Below are positions 1-7,836 of a DNA stretch of 25,190 nt, one piece after another (the stretch's first letter is position 1; each line of letters begins with the position of its first letter). The DNA comes from Flavobacteriales bacterium UBA7325 (GTDB lineage Bacteria > Bacteroidota > Bacteroidia > Flavobacteriales_D > Crocinitomicaceae). The position numbers and the translations under genes are program-made. A model generated the notes under the pieces. It was not told where the DNA came from, made no database searches, and was given only the letters and a program-made list of their open reading frames with translations. Where the stretch lies: contig DKPV01000009.1 in the NCBI GenBank assembly GCA_002471375.1, positions 43,920 to 69,109 of the forward strand. The letters are read 5' to 3'.

Positions 1-1932
1 ACAATTACTTCTGCTGCAACAACTCTGAAGTGGAACTATAGAAATGATGAATACCACGTTAATATTATTGACACACCAGGTCACGTTGATTTTACCGTTG
101 AGGTGAATCGTTCATTACGTGTACTTGATGGTTTGGTATTCCTATTCTCTGCAGTTGATGGTGTTGAGCCACAATCTGAGACAAACTGGAGATTGGCGGA
201 TAACTACAATGTTCCAAGAATCGGTTTCGTTAACAAGATGGACCGTCAAGGTGCAGACTTCTTGAACGTATGTCGTCAGGTAAAAGAGATGTTAGGTAGT
301 CACGCATTACCTTTACAGATTAACATTGGATCAGAGGATGATTTCAAAGGTGTTGTTGATTTAATCAACTTCAAAGGAATCGTTTGGAACGAAGATGATC
401 ACGGGATGACTTTCGAGGAAATCGAAATTCCTGCTGATATTCTTGATGAAGCAACTCAATTGAGAGAAGAATTATTGGAGGCAGTCGCTGAATTTGATGA
501 TTCTGAGACACTGATGGAGAAATTCTTCGAGGATCCTGAGTCAATTACAGAAAGAGAAATCCTGGATTGTTTACGTGAGGCTACTATCGCTGGTAAGGTT
601 ATACCAATGATGTGTGGTTCTGCATTTAAGAACAAAGGTGTTCAGGCAATGTTAGACATGGTAATGGAAATTCTTCCTTCACCAGTTGACGTTGACGCAA
701 TCGAAGGTACTAACCCAAAAACTGATGAAGTTGAGATGCGTAAGCCATCTTTCGATGAGCCATTCGCAGCATTAGCATTTAAAATTGCAACGGATCCTTT
801 CGTTGGTCGTTTATGTTTTACACGTGCTTACTCAGGTAAATTAGAAGCTGGATCTTATGTATTGAATGCTCGTTCTGGAAAGAAAGAGCGTATCTCAAGA
901 ATTTTCCAAATGCACGCTGATAAACAAAATCAAGTGCCAGAGTTAGGAGCAGGAGATATCGGAGCATTCGTTGGGTTTAAGGACATTAAGACTGGAGATA
1001 CATTGTGTGATGAAAAAGCGCCAATCGTATTGGAGTCTATGGATTTCCCAGATCCAGTGATCGGGGTGGCTATTGAGCCAAAAACTCAAGCAGATTCAGA
1101 TAAATTGGGTGTAGGTCTACAAAAACTTGCAGAAGAGGATCCAACTTTCCAAGTAAGAACTGATGAAGAATCAGGACAGACAATTATCTCAGGAATGGGA
1201 GAGTTGCACTTGGATATTATCGTTGATCGGCTAAGAAGAGAGTTTAAAGTTGAGGTGAACCAAGGTGCTCCTCAAGTAAACTACCGCGAGAATATTCAAG
1301 CTCCGATCGATCACAGAGAGGTATACAAGAAACAATCAGGTGGACGTGGTAAATTCGCAGATATCGTTGTTAAGATTGAACCTCAAGCTGATCCAGAGAA
1401 AACAGGATTGGAGTTCATTAACGTAATTAAAGGTGGTAACATTCCTAGAGAATTTATCCCGTCTGTTGAGAAAGGTTTCAAAGCATCAATGAAAAATGGT
1501 GTAATGGCTGGTTTCGAAATGGACGCTATGAAAGTTACTTTATCAGATGGTTCATTCCACGCAGTCGATTCAGATGCTTTATCATTCGAATTGTGTGCTA
1601 AGTTGGCATTTAAAACTGCCTTGCCTAAAGCAAGCCCAGTTCTTCTTGAGCCAATGATGAAATTGGAAGTTGTAACTCCTGAGGAAAACATGGGTGATAT
1701 CGTAGGTGACCTTAACCGTCGTCGTGGTGTCATGAGAGGTATGGATGATAAAAACGGAGCTAAAGTTGTTAAAGCTGATGTTCCATTATCGGAAATGTTT
1801 GGATATGTAACGCAATTGAGAACAATGTCATCTGGACGTGCAACGTCAAGTATGGAGTTTTCACACTACGCAGAGGCACCAAAAGGTGTTGCTGAAGAAG
1901 TGGTTGCAAAAGTTAAAGGAGTTTCAGCATAA
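1..1932 (+). CDS. fusA: Elongation factor G, 5' end cut by window edge
   Basis: EF-G is the GTPase that moves tRNAs and mRNA through the ribosome after peptide-bond formation. The frame is open from base 1, so the gene starts upstream; 643 codons are visible, against about 700 residues for the family. The first visible residues are switch I (TITSAAT), followed by the G3 motif DTPGH (visible residues 24-28), the G4 motif NKMD and the G5 motif GSAFK. Domains II to V follow, including the domain III stretch GMGELHLDI and the domain V stretch PEENMGDIVGDLNRRRG. Only the first 60-70 residues, with the P-loop, are missing. The ATG at 103 lies inside the G domain and is not the true start. rpsJ begins 12 bases after the stop, so this is the end of a str-type cluster joined directly to the S10 cluster; tuf is absent. 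Confidence 0.98.
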   Translation, partial: TITSAATTLKWNYRNDEYHVNIIDTPGHVDFTVEVNRSLRVLDGLVFLFSAVDGVEPQSETNWRLADNYNVPRIGFVNKMDRQGADFLNVCRQVKEMLGSHALPLQINIGSEDDFKGVVDLINFKGIVWNEDDHGMTFEEIEIPADILDEATQLREELLEAVAEFDDSETLMEKFFEDPESITEREILDCLREATIAGKVIPMMCGSAFKNKGVQAMLDMVMEILPSPVDVDAIEGTNPKTDEVEMRKPSFDEPFAALAFKIATDPFVGRLCFTRAYSGKLEAGSYVLNARSGKKERISRIFQMHADKQNQVPELGAGDIGAFVGFKDIKTGDTLCDEKAPIVLESMDFPDPVIGVAIEPKTQADSDKLGVGLQKLAEEDPTFQVRTDEESGQTIISGMGELHLDIIVDRLRREFKVEVNQGAPQVNYRENIQAPIDHREVYKKQSGGRGKFADIVVKIEPQADPEKTGLEFINVIKGGNIPREFIPSVEKGFKASMKNGVMAGFEMDAMKVTLSDGSFHAVDSDALSFELCAKLAFKTALPKASPVLLEPMMKLEVVTPEENMGDIVGDLNRRRGVMRGMDDKNGAKVVKADVPLSEMFGYVTQLRTMSSGRATSSMEFSHYAEAPKGVAEEVVAKVKGVSA

Positions 1933-1944
1933 TAACTAGATACG

Positions 1945-2250
1945 ATGAATCAAAAAATTAGAATCAAATTAAAATCATACGATCACAATTTAGTTGACAA
2001 GTCTGCTGAAAAGATCGTTAAGACAGTTAAGTCTACAGGTGCTATCGTTAGTGGGCCAATTCCACTTCCAACGCACAAGAGAATTTATACTGTATTGAAA
2101 TCGCCACACGTTAACAAAAAAGCACGTGAGCAATTCCAATTATGCGCATACAAGCGTTTGTTGGATATCTATTCTTCTTCTTCGAAGACTGTAGATGCGC
2201 TTATGCGTTTGGAGCTTCCAAGTGGAGTTGACGTAGAGATTAAAGTGTAA
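1945..2250 (+). CDS. rpsJ: 30S ribosomal protein S10
   Basis: S10 is a small-subunit head protein and, as NusE, also takes part in transcription antitermination with NusB. The 101-residue product has the family's normal length. It carries the typical segments IRIKLKSYDHNLVDKSA near the start and GPIPLPTHKRIYTVLKSPHV in the middle, and ends in LPSGVDVEIKV. It starts 12 bases after fusA and is followed by a 76-base spacer with a perfect hairpin, so it could be grouped either with the str genes or with the S10 genes. Confidence 0.98.
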   Translation: MNQKIRIKLKSYDHNLVDKSAEKIVKTVKSTGAIVSGPIPLPTHKRIYTVLKSPHVNKKAREQFQLCAYKRLLDIYSSSSKTVDALMRLELPSGVDVEIKV

Positions 2251-2260
2251 TTAAAATATT

Positions 2261-2294
2261 TAAGTCCTTAGCGGTTTTGACTGCTAAGGACTTA
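2261..2294 (+). promoter_or_regulatory. Perfect 12-bp hairpin in the rpsJ-rplC spacer
   Basis: TAAGTCCTTAGC (2261-2272) is followed by a 10-base loop and its exact complement GCTAAGGACTTA (2283-2294). It fills most of the 76-base spacer between rpsJ and rplC. No T-run follows (the next bases are ATGCTGAGTA), so it is not a standard intrinsic terminator. It could be an RNA-processing site, a partial attenuator or an autoregulatory site for an S10-cluster protein; the function is inferred only from position and symmetry. Confidence 0.7.
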
Positions 2295-2326
2295 ATGCTG
2301 AGTAATAATTAAATAACAAAAGAACA

Positions 2327-2941
2327 ATGCCAGGAATTATTGGTAGAAAAATCGGAATGACTAGCATCTTCAGTGCCGAGGGTAAAGCAATGCCATGCAC
2401 AGTAATAGAAGCAGGTCCTTGTGTGGTCACACAGATCAAAACACAAGACAGAGATGGTTACGATGCCGTTCAATTAGGGTTTGGAGACCGCAAGGATAAA
2501 AACACTCCAGCTGCATTGAAAGGTCATTTTAAGAAAGCTAAAACTGAACCTAAAGAAAAACTCGTTGAGTTTCAGGGAATGGAAGGCTTAAGTCTCGGTG
2601 ATAGTATAGAAGTAGGAATCTTCGAAGAAGGTGAGTACGTTTCTATAGCGGGAACCTCTAAAGGTAAAGGTTTCCAGGGAGTTGTAAAACGCCACGGATT
2701 TGGTGGGGTAGGACAAGCGACACATGGTCAGCACAATAGATTACGTGCACCAGGTTCAATTGGAGCTGCTTCATACCCAGCACGTGTATTCAAAGGAATG
2801 CGTATGGGTGGCCAAATGGGAAATGAGAGAGTGAAAATGGAAAACCTTCAGGTATTGAAAGTTCTTGCTGACAAGAATTTACTTATCGTTAAAGGTTCTA
2901 TTCCAGGTCACAAAGGTTCAATCGTAGAAATCGAGAAGTAA
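2327..2941 (+). CDS. rplC: 50S ribosomal protein L3
   Basis: L3 is an early-assembling large-subunit protein that reaches the peptidyl-transferase centre. At 204 residues it has the normal bacterial length. It starts with MPGIIGRKIGMTSIF and carries the family core RAPGSIGAASYPARVFKG and the GGQMG motif; the glutamine here is the site methylated by PrmB in other bacteria. The stop codon overlaps the rplD start by one base (TAATG), which implies translational coupling. An A-rich stretch rather than a Shine-Dalgarno motif precedes the ATG. Confidence 0.98.
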   Translation: MPGIIGRKIGMTSIFSAEGKAMPCTVIEAGPCVVTQIKTQDRDGYDAVQLGFGDRKDKNTPAALKGHFKKAKTEPKEKLVEFQGMEGLSLGDSIEVGIFEEGEYVSIAGTSKGKGFQGVVKRHGFGGVGQATHGQHNRLRAPGSIGAASYPARVFKGMRMGGQMGNERVKMENLQVLKVLADKNLLIVKGSIPGHKGSIVEIEK

Positions 2942-3567
2942 TGGAAGTTAAAGTAATTAGTACAAAAGGAAACGCTACTTCTAAGTCTGTTAAGTTATCA
3001 GATGATGTATTTGGGATTGAACCAAATGATCACGCGATCTACTTAGACGTTAAGCAACATTTGGCGAATCGTCGTCAAGGAACGCATAAAGCGAAAGAAA
3101 GAGCTGAGATCACAGGATCTACAAAGAAAATAAAGAAGCAAAAAGGAACAGGTGGTGCCCGTGCGGGTTCTATCAAGTCTGGAACGCGAGTTGGTGGTGG
3201 ACGTATCTTCGGACCTCGCCCACGTAACTATCACTTCAAATTGAATGTGAAAGTTAAAAGACTAGCACGTAAATCTGCGTTTGCATACAAAGTAAAATCG
3301 GAAGATCTTATCGTTATTGATGATCCAAAAATGGATGATATCAAAACAAAAGATTTCAAGGCGTTAATCGCAAACTTGAAATTAGAGAACGACAAGGTGT
3401 TGATGATCCTAGGTGAAAAGAATGACGGAGTTTATTTGTCATCTCGTAACCTTAAGAAGGTAAAGGTCGTAACTGCTGATTCAGTAAATACATTTGATGT
3501 ATTAAATGCTGGTAAAGTAGTAATGGCAAAGAGTTCAATTGAAGCAATCGAAGAGATTCTAAACTAA
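2941..3567 (+). CDS. rplD: 50S ribosomal protein L4
   Basis: L4 lines part of the peptide exit tunnel, and in E. coli also represses the S10 operon. The product is 208 residues. The extended tunnel loop is easy to see (RRQGTHKAKERAEITG, then KKIKKQKGTGGARAGS and VGGGRIFGPRPR, about residues 41-98), followed by the globular core with KRLARKSA. The gene overlaps rplC by one base and sits 7 bases before rplW. Confidence 0.98.
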   Translation: MEVKVISTKGNATSKSVKLSDDVFGIEPNDHAIYLDVKQHLANRRQGTHKAKERAEITGSTKKIKKQKGTGGARAGSIKSGTRVGGGRIFGPRPRNYHFKLNVKVKRLARKSAFAYKVKSEDLIVIDDPKMDDIKTKDFKALIANLKLENDKVLMILGEKNDGVYLSSRNLKKVKVVTADSVNTFDVLNAGKVVMAKSSIEAIEEILN

Positions 3568-3574
3568 TCGAGTA

Positions 3575-3871
3575 ATGAAGACAATTATCAAAAAGCCGAT
3601 TATCACAGAGAAAGCGACTGCTCAAAGCGAAGTTTTTAACCGCTTTACTTTCGCCGTTGATAAAACAGCAAATAAGATCGAAATAAAAAATGCCGTCGAG
3701 AAGATGTATGGAGTTCAGGTAACTGGAGTTCGGACCATGAATTATGGCGGTGGAATACCCTCTACGAAATATACTAATAGAGGTATCGTTGAGCAAAGTA
3801 GCAAACTGTGGAAAAAAGCAGTAGTTACTGTTGCAGATGGAGAGACGATTGATTTATTTAATAACTTTTAA
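3575..3871 (+). CDS. rplW: 50S ribosomal protein L23
   Basis: L23 sits at the tunnel exit and docks trigger factor and SRP. The 98-residue product has the usual N-terminus (IIKKPIITEKAT), the FTFAVDKTANKIEIKNAVEKMYGV core and a short C-terminal strand. It lies in the conserved order rplD-rplW-rplB, 7 bases after rplD and 13 bases before rplB. Confidence 0.97.
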   Translation: MKTIIKKPIITEKATAQSEVFNRFTFAVDKTANKIEIKNAVEKMYGVQVTGVRTMNYGGGIPSTKYTNRGIVEQSSKLWKKAVVTVADGETIDLFNNF

Positions 3872-3884
3872 GTACTGAACAAGA

Positions 3885-4709
3885 ATGGGTCTTAAAAAAT
3901 TCAAGCCTACAACTCCAGGGCAAAGACACAAAGTCATCAGTGACTACAAAGACGTTACAGCTTCTGCTCCAGAAAAGAGCTTAGTGAAAGGTCGACGTAA
4001 GTCTGGTGGACGAAACAATGACGGTAGAATGACCATGCGTTATATTGGAGGTGGTCACAAACAAAAATACCGTGTTGTAGATTTTAAACGTGAAAAGCAT
4101 GGTGTACCTGCTACGGTTAAGACGATCGAATATGATCCGAATCGTACTGCACGTATTGCACTACTTTACTATGCGGATGGAGAGAAACGTTATATCGTTG
4201 CTCCTGAAGGATTAAATGTAGGTGATACTGTAATGTCAGGGAAAGATGCTCAACCTAATGTTGGAAACACACTTTACTTAAGTGATATTCCATTAGGAAC
4301 AGTAATTCACAACATCGAATTAAAGCCTGGTAAAGGTGGTGCTATTGCTCGTGGAGCAGGAACATATGCACAATTGAACGCTCGTGATGGACGTTATGCA
4401 ATCGTTAAGATGCCTTCTGGTGAAACTAGAATGATCTTGACTACTTGTATGGCAACTATAGGATCTGTTTCAAATTCGGAGCACAGTCTTTCAGTTTCTG
4501 GTAAAGCAGGACGAACAAGATGGTTGGGACGTCGTCCACGTGTACGTGGAGTTGTAATGAACCCAGTAGATCACCCAATGGGAGGTGGTGAAGGTAAGAA
4601 CTCTGGAGGTCATCCAAGATCTCGTAACGGAATTCCTGCCAAAGGATACAAAACTCGTGCGAAGAAGAAGTATTCAGATAAATTCATTGTTGAAAAACGA
4701 AAAAAATAA
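3885..4709 (+). CDS. rplB: 50S ribosomal protein L2
   Basis: L2 is a primary 23S rRNA binder needed for subunit joining and peptidyl transfer. At 274 residues it is full length. It has the N-terminal OB-like part (MTMRYIGGGHKQKYRVVDFKR), the KOW-like middle (IELKPGKGGAIARGAGTYAQ) and the C-terminal loop VRGVVMNPVDHPMGGGEGK. In E. coli that loop reads DHPHGGGEG; the first histidine, the one tied to peptidyl transfer, is kept, while the second is methionine here. rpsS follows after 7 bases. Confidence 0.98.
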   Translation: MGLKKFKPTTPGQRHKVISDYKDVTASAPEKSLVKGRRKSGGRNNDGRMTMRYIGGGHKQKYRVVDFKREKHGVPATVKTIEYDPNRTARIALLYYADGEKRYIVAPEGLNVGDTVMSGKDAQPNVGNTLYLSDIPLGTVIHNIELKPGKGGAIARGAGTYAQLNARDGRYAIVKMPSGETRMILTTCMATIGSVSNSEHSLSVSGKAGRTRWLGRRPRVRGVVMNPVDHPMGGGEGKNSGGHPRSRNGIPAKGYKTRAKKKYSDKFIVEKRKK

Positions 4710-4716
4710 TTAGGAT

Positions 4717-4995
4717 ATGAGTCGTTCGTTAAAGAAACCACCGTTTGTGCACTACAAGCTATTGAAGCGAGTAGATGACGCGCAAGAATCAGGCAGCAAG
4801 TCTGTTATCAAAACATGGTCGAGAGCAAGTACAATTACTCCTGACTTCGTTGGACTAACATTCGCTGTTCATAATGGAAATAAGTTTATCCCTGTATTCG
4901 TTTCAGAAAACATGGTAGGTCACAAGTTAGGTGAATTTGCACCAACTCGTAACTTCCGTGGTCACGCAGGTGGTAAGAAAGATAAGAAAAGATAA
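4717..4995 (+). CDS. rpsS: 30S ribosomal protein S19
   Basis: S19 is a small-subunit head protein that contacts the A-site finger with S13. The 92-residue protein has the standard start MSRSLKKPPFVHYKLLK, the central TITPDFVGLTFAVHNG and the C-terminal signature VGHKLGEFAPTRNFRGHAG, followed by a basic tail. An AGGAT just upstream is a weak Shine-Dalgarno-like match, uncommon in this window. Confidence 0.98.
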   Translation: MSRSLKKPPFVHYKLLKRVDDAQESGSKSVIKTWSRASTITPDFVGLTFAVHNGNKFIPVFVSENMVGHKLGEFAPTRNFRGHAGGKKDKKR

Positions 4996-5006
4996 AATAG
5001 CAGATT

Positions 5007-5408
5007 ATGGGTGCTAGAAAAAGACTGAGAGCTGAAAAAATAAAAGAAGCGAATAAATCAATTGCATTTGCAAAATTGAATAAATCGCCGATTGCTCCAC
5101 GTAAAATGAGATTGGTTGCAGATCTCGTAAGAGGAGTTGAAGTAAATAAAGCTCTAAACATATTGCAACATAACGCTAAAGACGCGTCTACTAGCTTGGA
5201 AAAATTACTTCGTTCAGCGATCGCAAATTGGGAGCTGAAAAACGAAGATAAAAGTATCGAAGAAGTAACACTTTTTGTGAAATCTATCGAAGTAGGTGGA
5301 GGGGCAATGCTTAAACGCATTCAACCAGCACCGCAGGGAAGAGCGCACAGAATTAGAAAAAGATCAAATCATGTTAGCATCGTTGTTGACGCAGCTAACG
5401 CTGAATAA
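5007..5408 (+). CDS. rplV: 50S ribosomal protein L22
   Basis: L22 lines the exit tunnel with L4. The product is 133 residues, slightly longer than the E. coli protein (110) because of a charged N-terminal extension of about 20 residues before the core KLNKSPIAPRKMRLVADLVRG. The hairpin that reaches into the tunnel is visible near residues 95-115 (GGAMLKRIQPAPQGRAHRIRKR). The start is 11 bases after the rpsS stop; I kept this ATG because the alternative internal starts would remove core residues. Confidence 0.97.
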   Translation: MGARKRLRAEKIKEANKSIAFAKLNKSPIAPRKMRLVADLVRGVEVNKALNILQHNAKDASTSLEKLLRSAIANWELKNEDKSIEEVTLFVKSIEVGGGAMLKRIQPAPQGRAHRIRKRSNHVSIVVDAANAE

Positions 5409-5418
5409 TTTTAGATAA

Positions 5419-6138
5419 ATGGGACAAAAAACAAATCCAATTGGAAATAGATTAGGTTTCATCCAAGGATGGGAATCTAACTGGTACGGAGGAGAAGATT
5501 ACAAGGACAAACTCGTTGAAGACGATAAAATCCGTAGATACCTTCGAGCTCGTTTATCTAGAGCAAGCATTGCGAAAATTATTATTGAACGTACACTTAA
5601 GTTGGTAACCGTTACTATCAACACTGCACGTCCAGGAGTAATTATCGGAAAAGGTGGTCAGGAGGTTGACAAATTGAAAGAGGAGTTGAAAAAATTGACG
5701 AAGAAAGAAATCCAAATCAACATCTTCGAGGTAAAACGTCCAGAATTGGATGCTCGATTAGTTGCTGATGGAATCGCTCGTCAACTTGAAGCTCGTATCT
5801 CTTTCAGAAGAGCAATTAAAATGAGCATCGCTAGTACCATGAGAATGGGAGCAGAGGGAATCAAAGTGAAGATCTCTGGTCGTTTGAATGGTGCTGAAAT
5901 GGCGCGATCAGAAATGTACAAGGATGGACGTACTCCGTTACATACGTTCAGAGCTGACATTGATTACGCACTAGCGGAAGCGCATACTACTTACGGACGT
6001 TTGGGAATCAAAGTTTGGATTTGCAAAGGAGAAGTTTTTGGAAAGCGTGACCTTTCACCAAATGTTGGCCAAAGCACTGGAAAAGGTGGCAGCGGCGGAC
6101 GTAAACCACAAGGTAAGAGAAGACCGCAAAGAAGATAG
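5419..6138 (+). CDS. rpsC: 30S ribosomal protein S3
   Basis: S3 forms part of the mRNA entry tunnel and helicase centre. The 239-residue product has the normal length. It begins MGQKTNPIGNRLGF, holds a type II KH domain with the GKGG loop at residues 77-80, and carries the C-terminal domain with GAEMARSEMYKDGRTPLHT. The end is glycine- and arginine-rich (GKGGSGGRKPQGKRRPQRR). It stops with TAG, and a 75-base spacer with a hairpin follows before rplP. Confidence 0.98.
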   Translation: MGQKTNPIGNRLGFIQGWESNWYGGEDYKDKLVEDDKIRRYLRARLSRASIAKIIIERTLKLVTVTINTARPGVIIGKGGQEVDKLKEELKKLTKKEIQINIFEVKRPELDARLVADGIARQLEARISFRRAIKMSIASTMRMGAEGIKVKISGRLNGAEMARSEMYKDGRTPLHTFRADIDYALAEAHTTYGRLGIKVWICKGEVFGKRDLSPNVGQSTGKGGSGGRKPQGKRRPQRR

Positions 6139-6149
6139 TCGAAATTCGT

Positions 6150-6168
6150 ACTGAAGAGTTGCTTCAGT
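6150..6168 (+). promoter_or_regulatory. 7-bp hairpin in the rpsC-rplP spacer
   Basis: ACTGAAG (6150-6156) and CTTCAGT (6162-6168) form a perfect 7-base-pair stem around the loop AGTTG. It lies 12 bases after the rpsC stop and 45 bases before rplP, in one of the few long spacers of the operon. No T-run follows, so it is not a terminator. A processing or regulatory role is possible but only inferred. Confidence 0.5.
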
Positions 6169-6213
6169 TAAGAACAGAGATTATTAGTTGATCAATTAGA
6201 AAATAGAACAGAA

Positions 6214-6642
6214 ATGTTATCACCAAAAAGAACCAAATTTAGAAAAGCGCAGAAAGGACGTAACAGAGGTATCGCCCATCGAGGTAGTACGGTTGCTTTC
6301 GGATCTTTCGCGTTGAAGACTTTGGAGCCAGGTTGGATCACATCTCGCCAGATCGAAGCATCACGTATCGCGGTTACGCGTTACATGAAACGTGAAGGTA
6401 AAGTATGGATTCGCATTTTCCCAGACAAGCCAGTAACTGCTAAGCCAGCTGAGGTGCGTATGGGTAAAGGTAAAGGAGCTCCAAGTCACTGGGTTGCCGT
6501 GGTTAGACCAGGTCGTATTTTATTTGAAGCAGATGGAGTACCTTACGAAACTGCAAAAGAAGCAATGCGATTGGCAGCACAAAAAATGCCTGTTAAATGT
6601 AAATTCGTGACTCGTCCGGATTACGTAGTACCAGGAAAATAG
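6214..6642 (+). CDS. rplP: 50S ribosomal protein L16
   Basis: L16 binds near the A-site tRNA elbow and is needed for late large-subunit assembly. The 142-residue protein starts MLSPKRTKFRKAQKGRNRG and carries ITSRQIEASRIAVTRYMKR and the loop VRMGKGKGAPSHWVAVVRPG; the arginine before MGKGKG is the residue hydroxylated in E. coli L16. It follows the hairpin spacer and is 8 bases from rpmC. Confidence 0.98.
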   Translation: MLSPKRTKFRKAQKGRNRGIAHRGSTVAFGSFALKTLEPGWITSRQIEASRIAVTRYMKREGKVWIRIFPDKPVTAKPAEVRMGKGKGAPSHWVAVVRPGRILFEADGVPYETAKEAMRLAAQKMPVKCKFVTRPDYVVPGK

Positions 6643-6650
6643 AAACAATC

Positions 6651-6845
6651 ATGAAGCAGCAAGAAATCACAAAATTATCGGTTGAAGATTTGAAAACTCA
6701 AATCTCGAATACAGCTGAGCAACTAGCGAAAATGAAACTAACACACAGCGTGGCTCCTTTGGAGAACCCGTTACAGTTACGTTACGTTCGTCGTACAGTA
6801 GCTCGCTTAAAAACTGAGTTAACAAAACGTGAGGCGCAAGCTTAG
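6651..6845 (+). CDS. rpmC: 50S ribosomal protein L29
   Basis: L29 is a small two-helix protein at the tunnel exit. The 64-residue product has the usual pattern, with an N-terminal helix containing ITKLSVEDLKTQI and the second-helix motif NPLQLRYVRRTVARLKTEL. Its last codons form the left arm of an inverted repeat that runs into the rpsQ spacer. Confidence 0.96.
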   Translation: MKQQEITKLSVEDLKTQISNTAEQLAKMKLTHSVAPLENPLQLRYVRRTVARLKTELTKREAQA

Positions 6846-6871
6846 TTGCTTGTTAATCTAAACGAAGCTTG
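6837..6871 (+). promoter_or_regulatory. Alternative-pairing element at the rpmC-rpsQ junction
   Basis: CAAGCTT (6837-6843), which spans the rpmC stop codon, can pair with AAGCTTG (6865-6871), just before the rpsQ start. Its CAAGC part can instead pair with the nearer GCTTG (6848-6852), giving a 5-base-pair stem with a 6-base loop. The two pairings exclude each other. The right arm ends 2 bases before the rpsQ ATG, so pairing could affect rpsQ initiation. This is inference from base pairing only. Confidence 0.4.
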
Positions 6872-6873
6872 AA

Positions 6874-7131
6874 ATGGAAAAGCGTAATTTAAGAAAAGAA
6901 CGTATCGGGATCGTAACTAGCGATAAAATGGACAAGTCCATCGTAATCGCAGTTGAGCGTAAAGAGAAACACCCGAAATACGGAAAGTTTGTAAAGAAGA
7001 CTACTAAGTTCGTTGCACACGATGAGAAGAACGACTCCAACATTGGAGATACAGTTCGTATCATGGAGACACGTCCTTTGTCAAAGACAAAGAACTGGCG
7101 ACTAGTAGAAGTTATTGAAAGAGCTAAATAG
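6874..7131 (+). CDS. rpsQ: 30S ribosomal protein S17
   Basis: S17 is a primary 16S rRNA binder with an OB fold. At 85 residues it is normal length, starting MEKRNLRKERIGIVTSDKMDKS and containing KHPKYGKFVKKTTKFVAHDE and a GDTVRIMETRPLSKTKNWRL C-terminal part. It lies 28 bases after rpmC and 8 bases before rplN. Confidence 0.98.
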   Translation: MEKRNLRKERIGIVTSDKMDKSIVIAVERKEKHPKYGKFVKKTTKFVAHDEKNDSNIGDTVRIMETRPLSKTKNWRLVEVIERAK

Positions 7132-7139
7132 TATTAGTA

Positions 7140-7508
7140 ATGTTACAACAGGAATCAAGGCTTAAAGTAGCAGACAATTCTGGAGCGAAAACTGTATTGG
7201 TCATCCGTGTTTTAGGAGGAACAAAACGTCGCTATGCCTCAGTAGGGGACAAGATTGTAGTTGCTGTTAAGAGTGCAATGCCCTCTGGAGCTGTCAAAAA
7301 AGGACAGGTTGCCACGGCAGTAGTAGTTAGAACAAAAAAAGAAGTACGTCGTCCTGACGGTTCTTATATCCGCTTCGATGATAATGCTTGCGTTATCCTC
7401 AACACAACAGGTGAGATGAGAGGAACTCGTATTTTCGGACCAGTTGCTCGTGAGTTGCGTGATGCAGACTATATGAAAGTAGTTTCATTGGCACCCGAGG
7501 TACTTTAA
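7140..7508 (+). CDS. rplN: 50S ribosomal protein L14
   Basis: L14 forms an intersubunit bridge and is the docking site of the silencing factor RsfS. The 122-residue product is the standard length, starting MLQQESRLKVADNSGAK and carrying VRTKKEVRRPDGSYIRFDDN and the C-terminal GTRIFGPVARELRD. Such strong conservation leaves no doubt about identity. Confidence 0.99.
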   Translation: MLQQESRLKVADNSGAKTVLVIRVLGGTKRRYASVGDKIVVAVKSAMPSGAVKKGQVATAVVVRTKKEVRRPDGSYIRFDDNACVILNTTGEMRGTRIFGPVARELRDADYMKVVSLAPEVL

Positions 7509-7518
7509 ATTAGTAGTT

Positions 7519-7836
7519 ATGCAACAGAAATTACACATTAAAGTAGGTGACACTGTTAAGGTAATTAGCGGTGAATCGAACGGTCAAGAGGGAGAAGTTC
7601 TTTCTATCGATCGCAATAAATTGCGTGTGACTGTTGGTGGAGTGAATCTTATTAAGAAACACGAGAAACCAACAGCAGCAAATCCAGAAGGCGGAATCGT
7701 TGAGAAAGAAGCTGGGATACATATTTCTAATATTATGGTTGTCCATAATGGTCAAGCTTCACGAATCGGACGTAAAGCAAACAAAGACGGAAAGATGGTA
7801 CGTTATTCTAAAAAGTCCGGAGAGGAGATCAAGTAA
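7519..7836 (+). CDS. rplX: 50S ribosomal protein L24
   Basis: L24 starts large-subunit assembly by binding the 5' end of 23S rRNA. The 105-residue product has an N-terminal KOW motif (IKVGDTVKVISGESNGQEGEV) and the loop NLIKKHEKPTAANPEGGIVEKE, which has the NPEGGI motif of the family. The stop codon overlaps the rplE ATG by one base (TAATG), implying coupling. Confidence 0.97.
   Translation: MQQKLHIKVGDTVKVISGESNGQEGEVLSIDRNKLRVTVGGVNLIKKHEKPTAANPEGGIVEKEAGIHISNIMVVHNGQASRIGRKANKDGKMVRYSKKSGEEIK

Noticed and set aside
1383..1733. Reverse-strand open frame inside fusA
   Set aside because: It lies antisense to the conserved domain IV-V coding region of EF-G, and its product has no recognisable features.
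3452..3796. Reverse-strand open frame across rplD and rplW
   Set aside because: It is antisense to two certain ribosomal protein genes and resembles no family.
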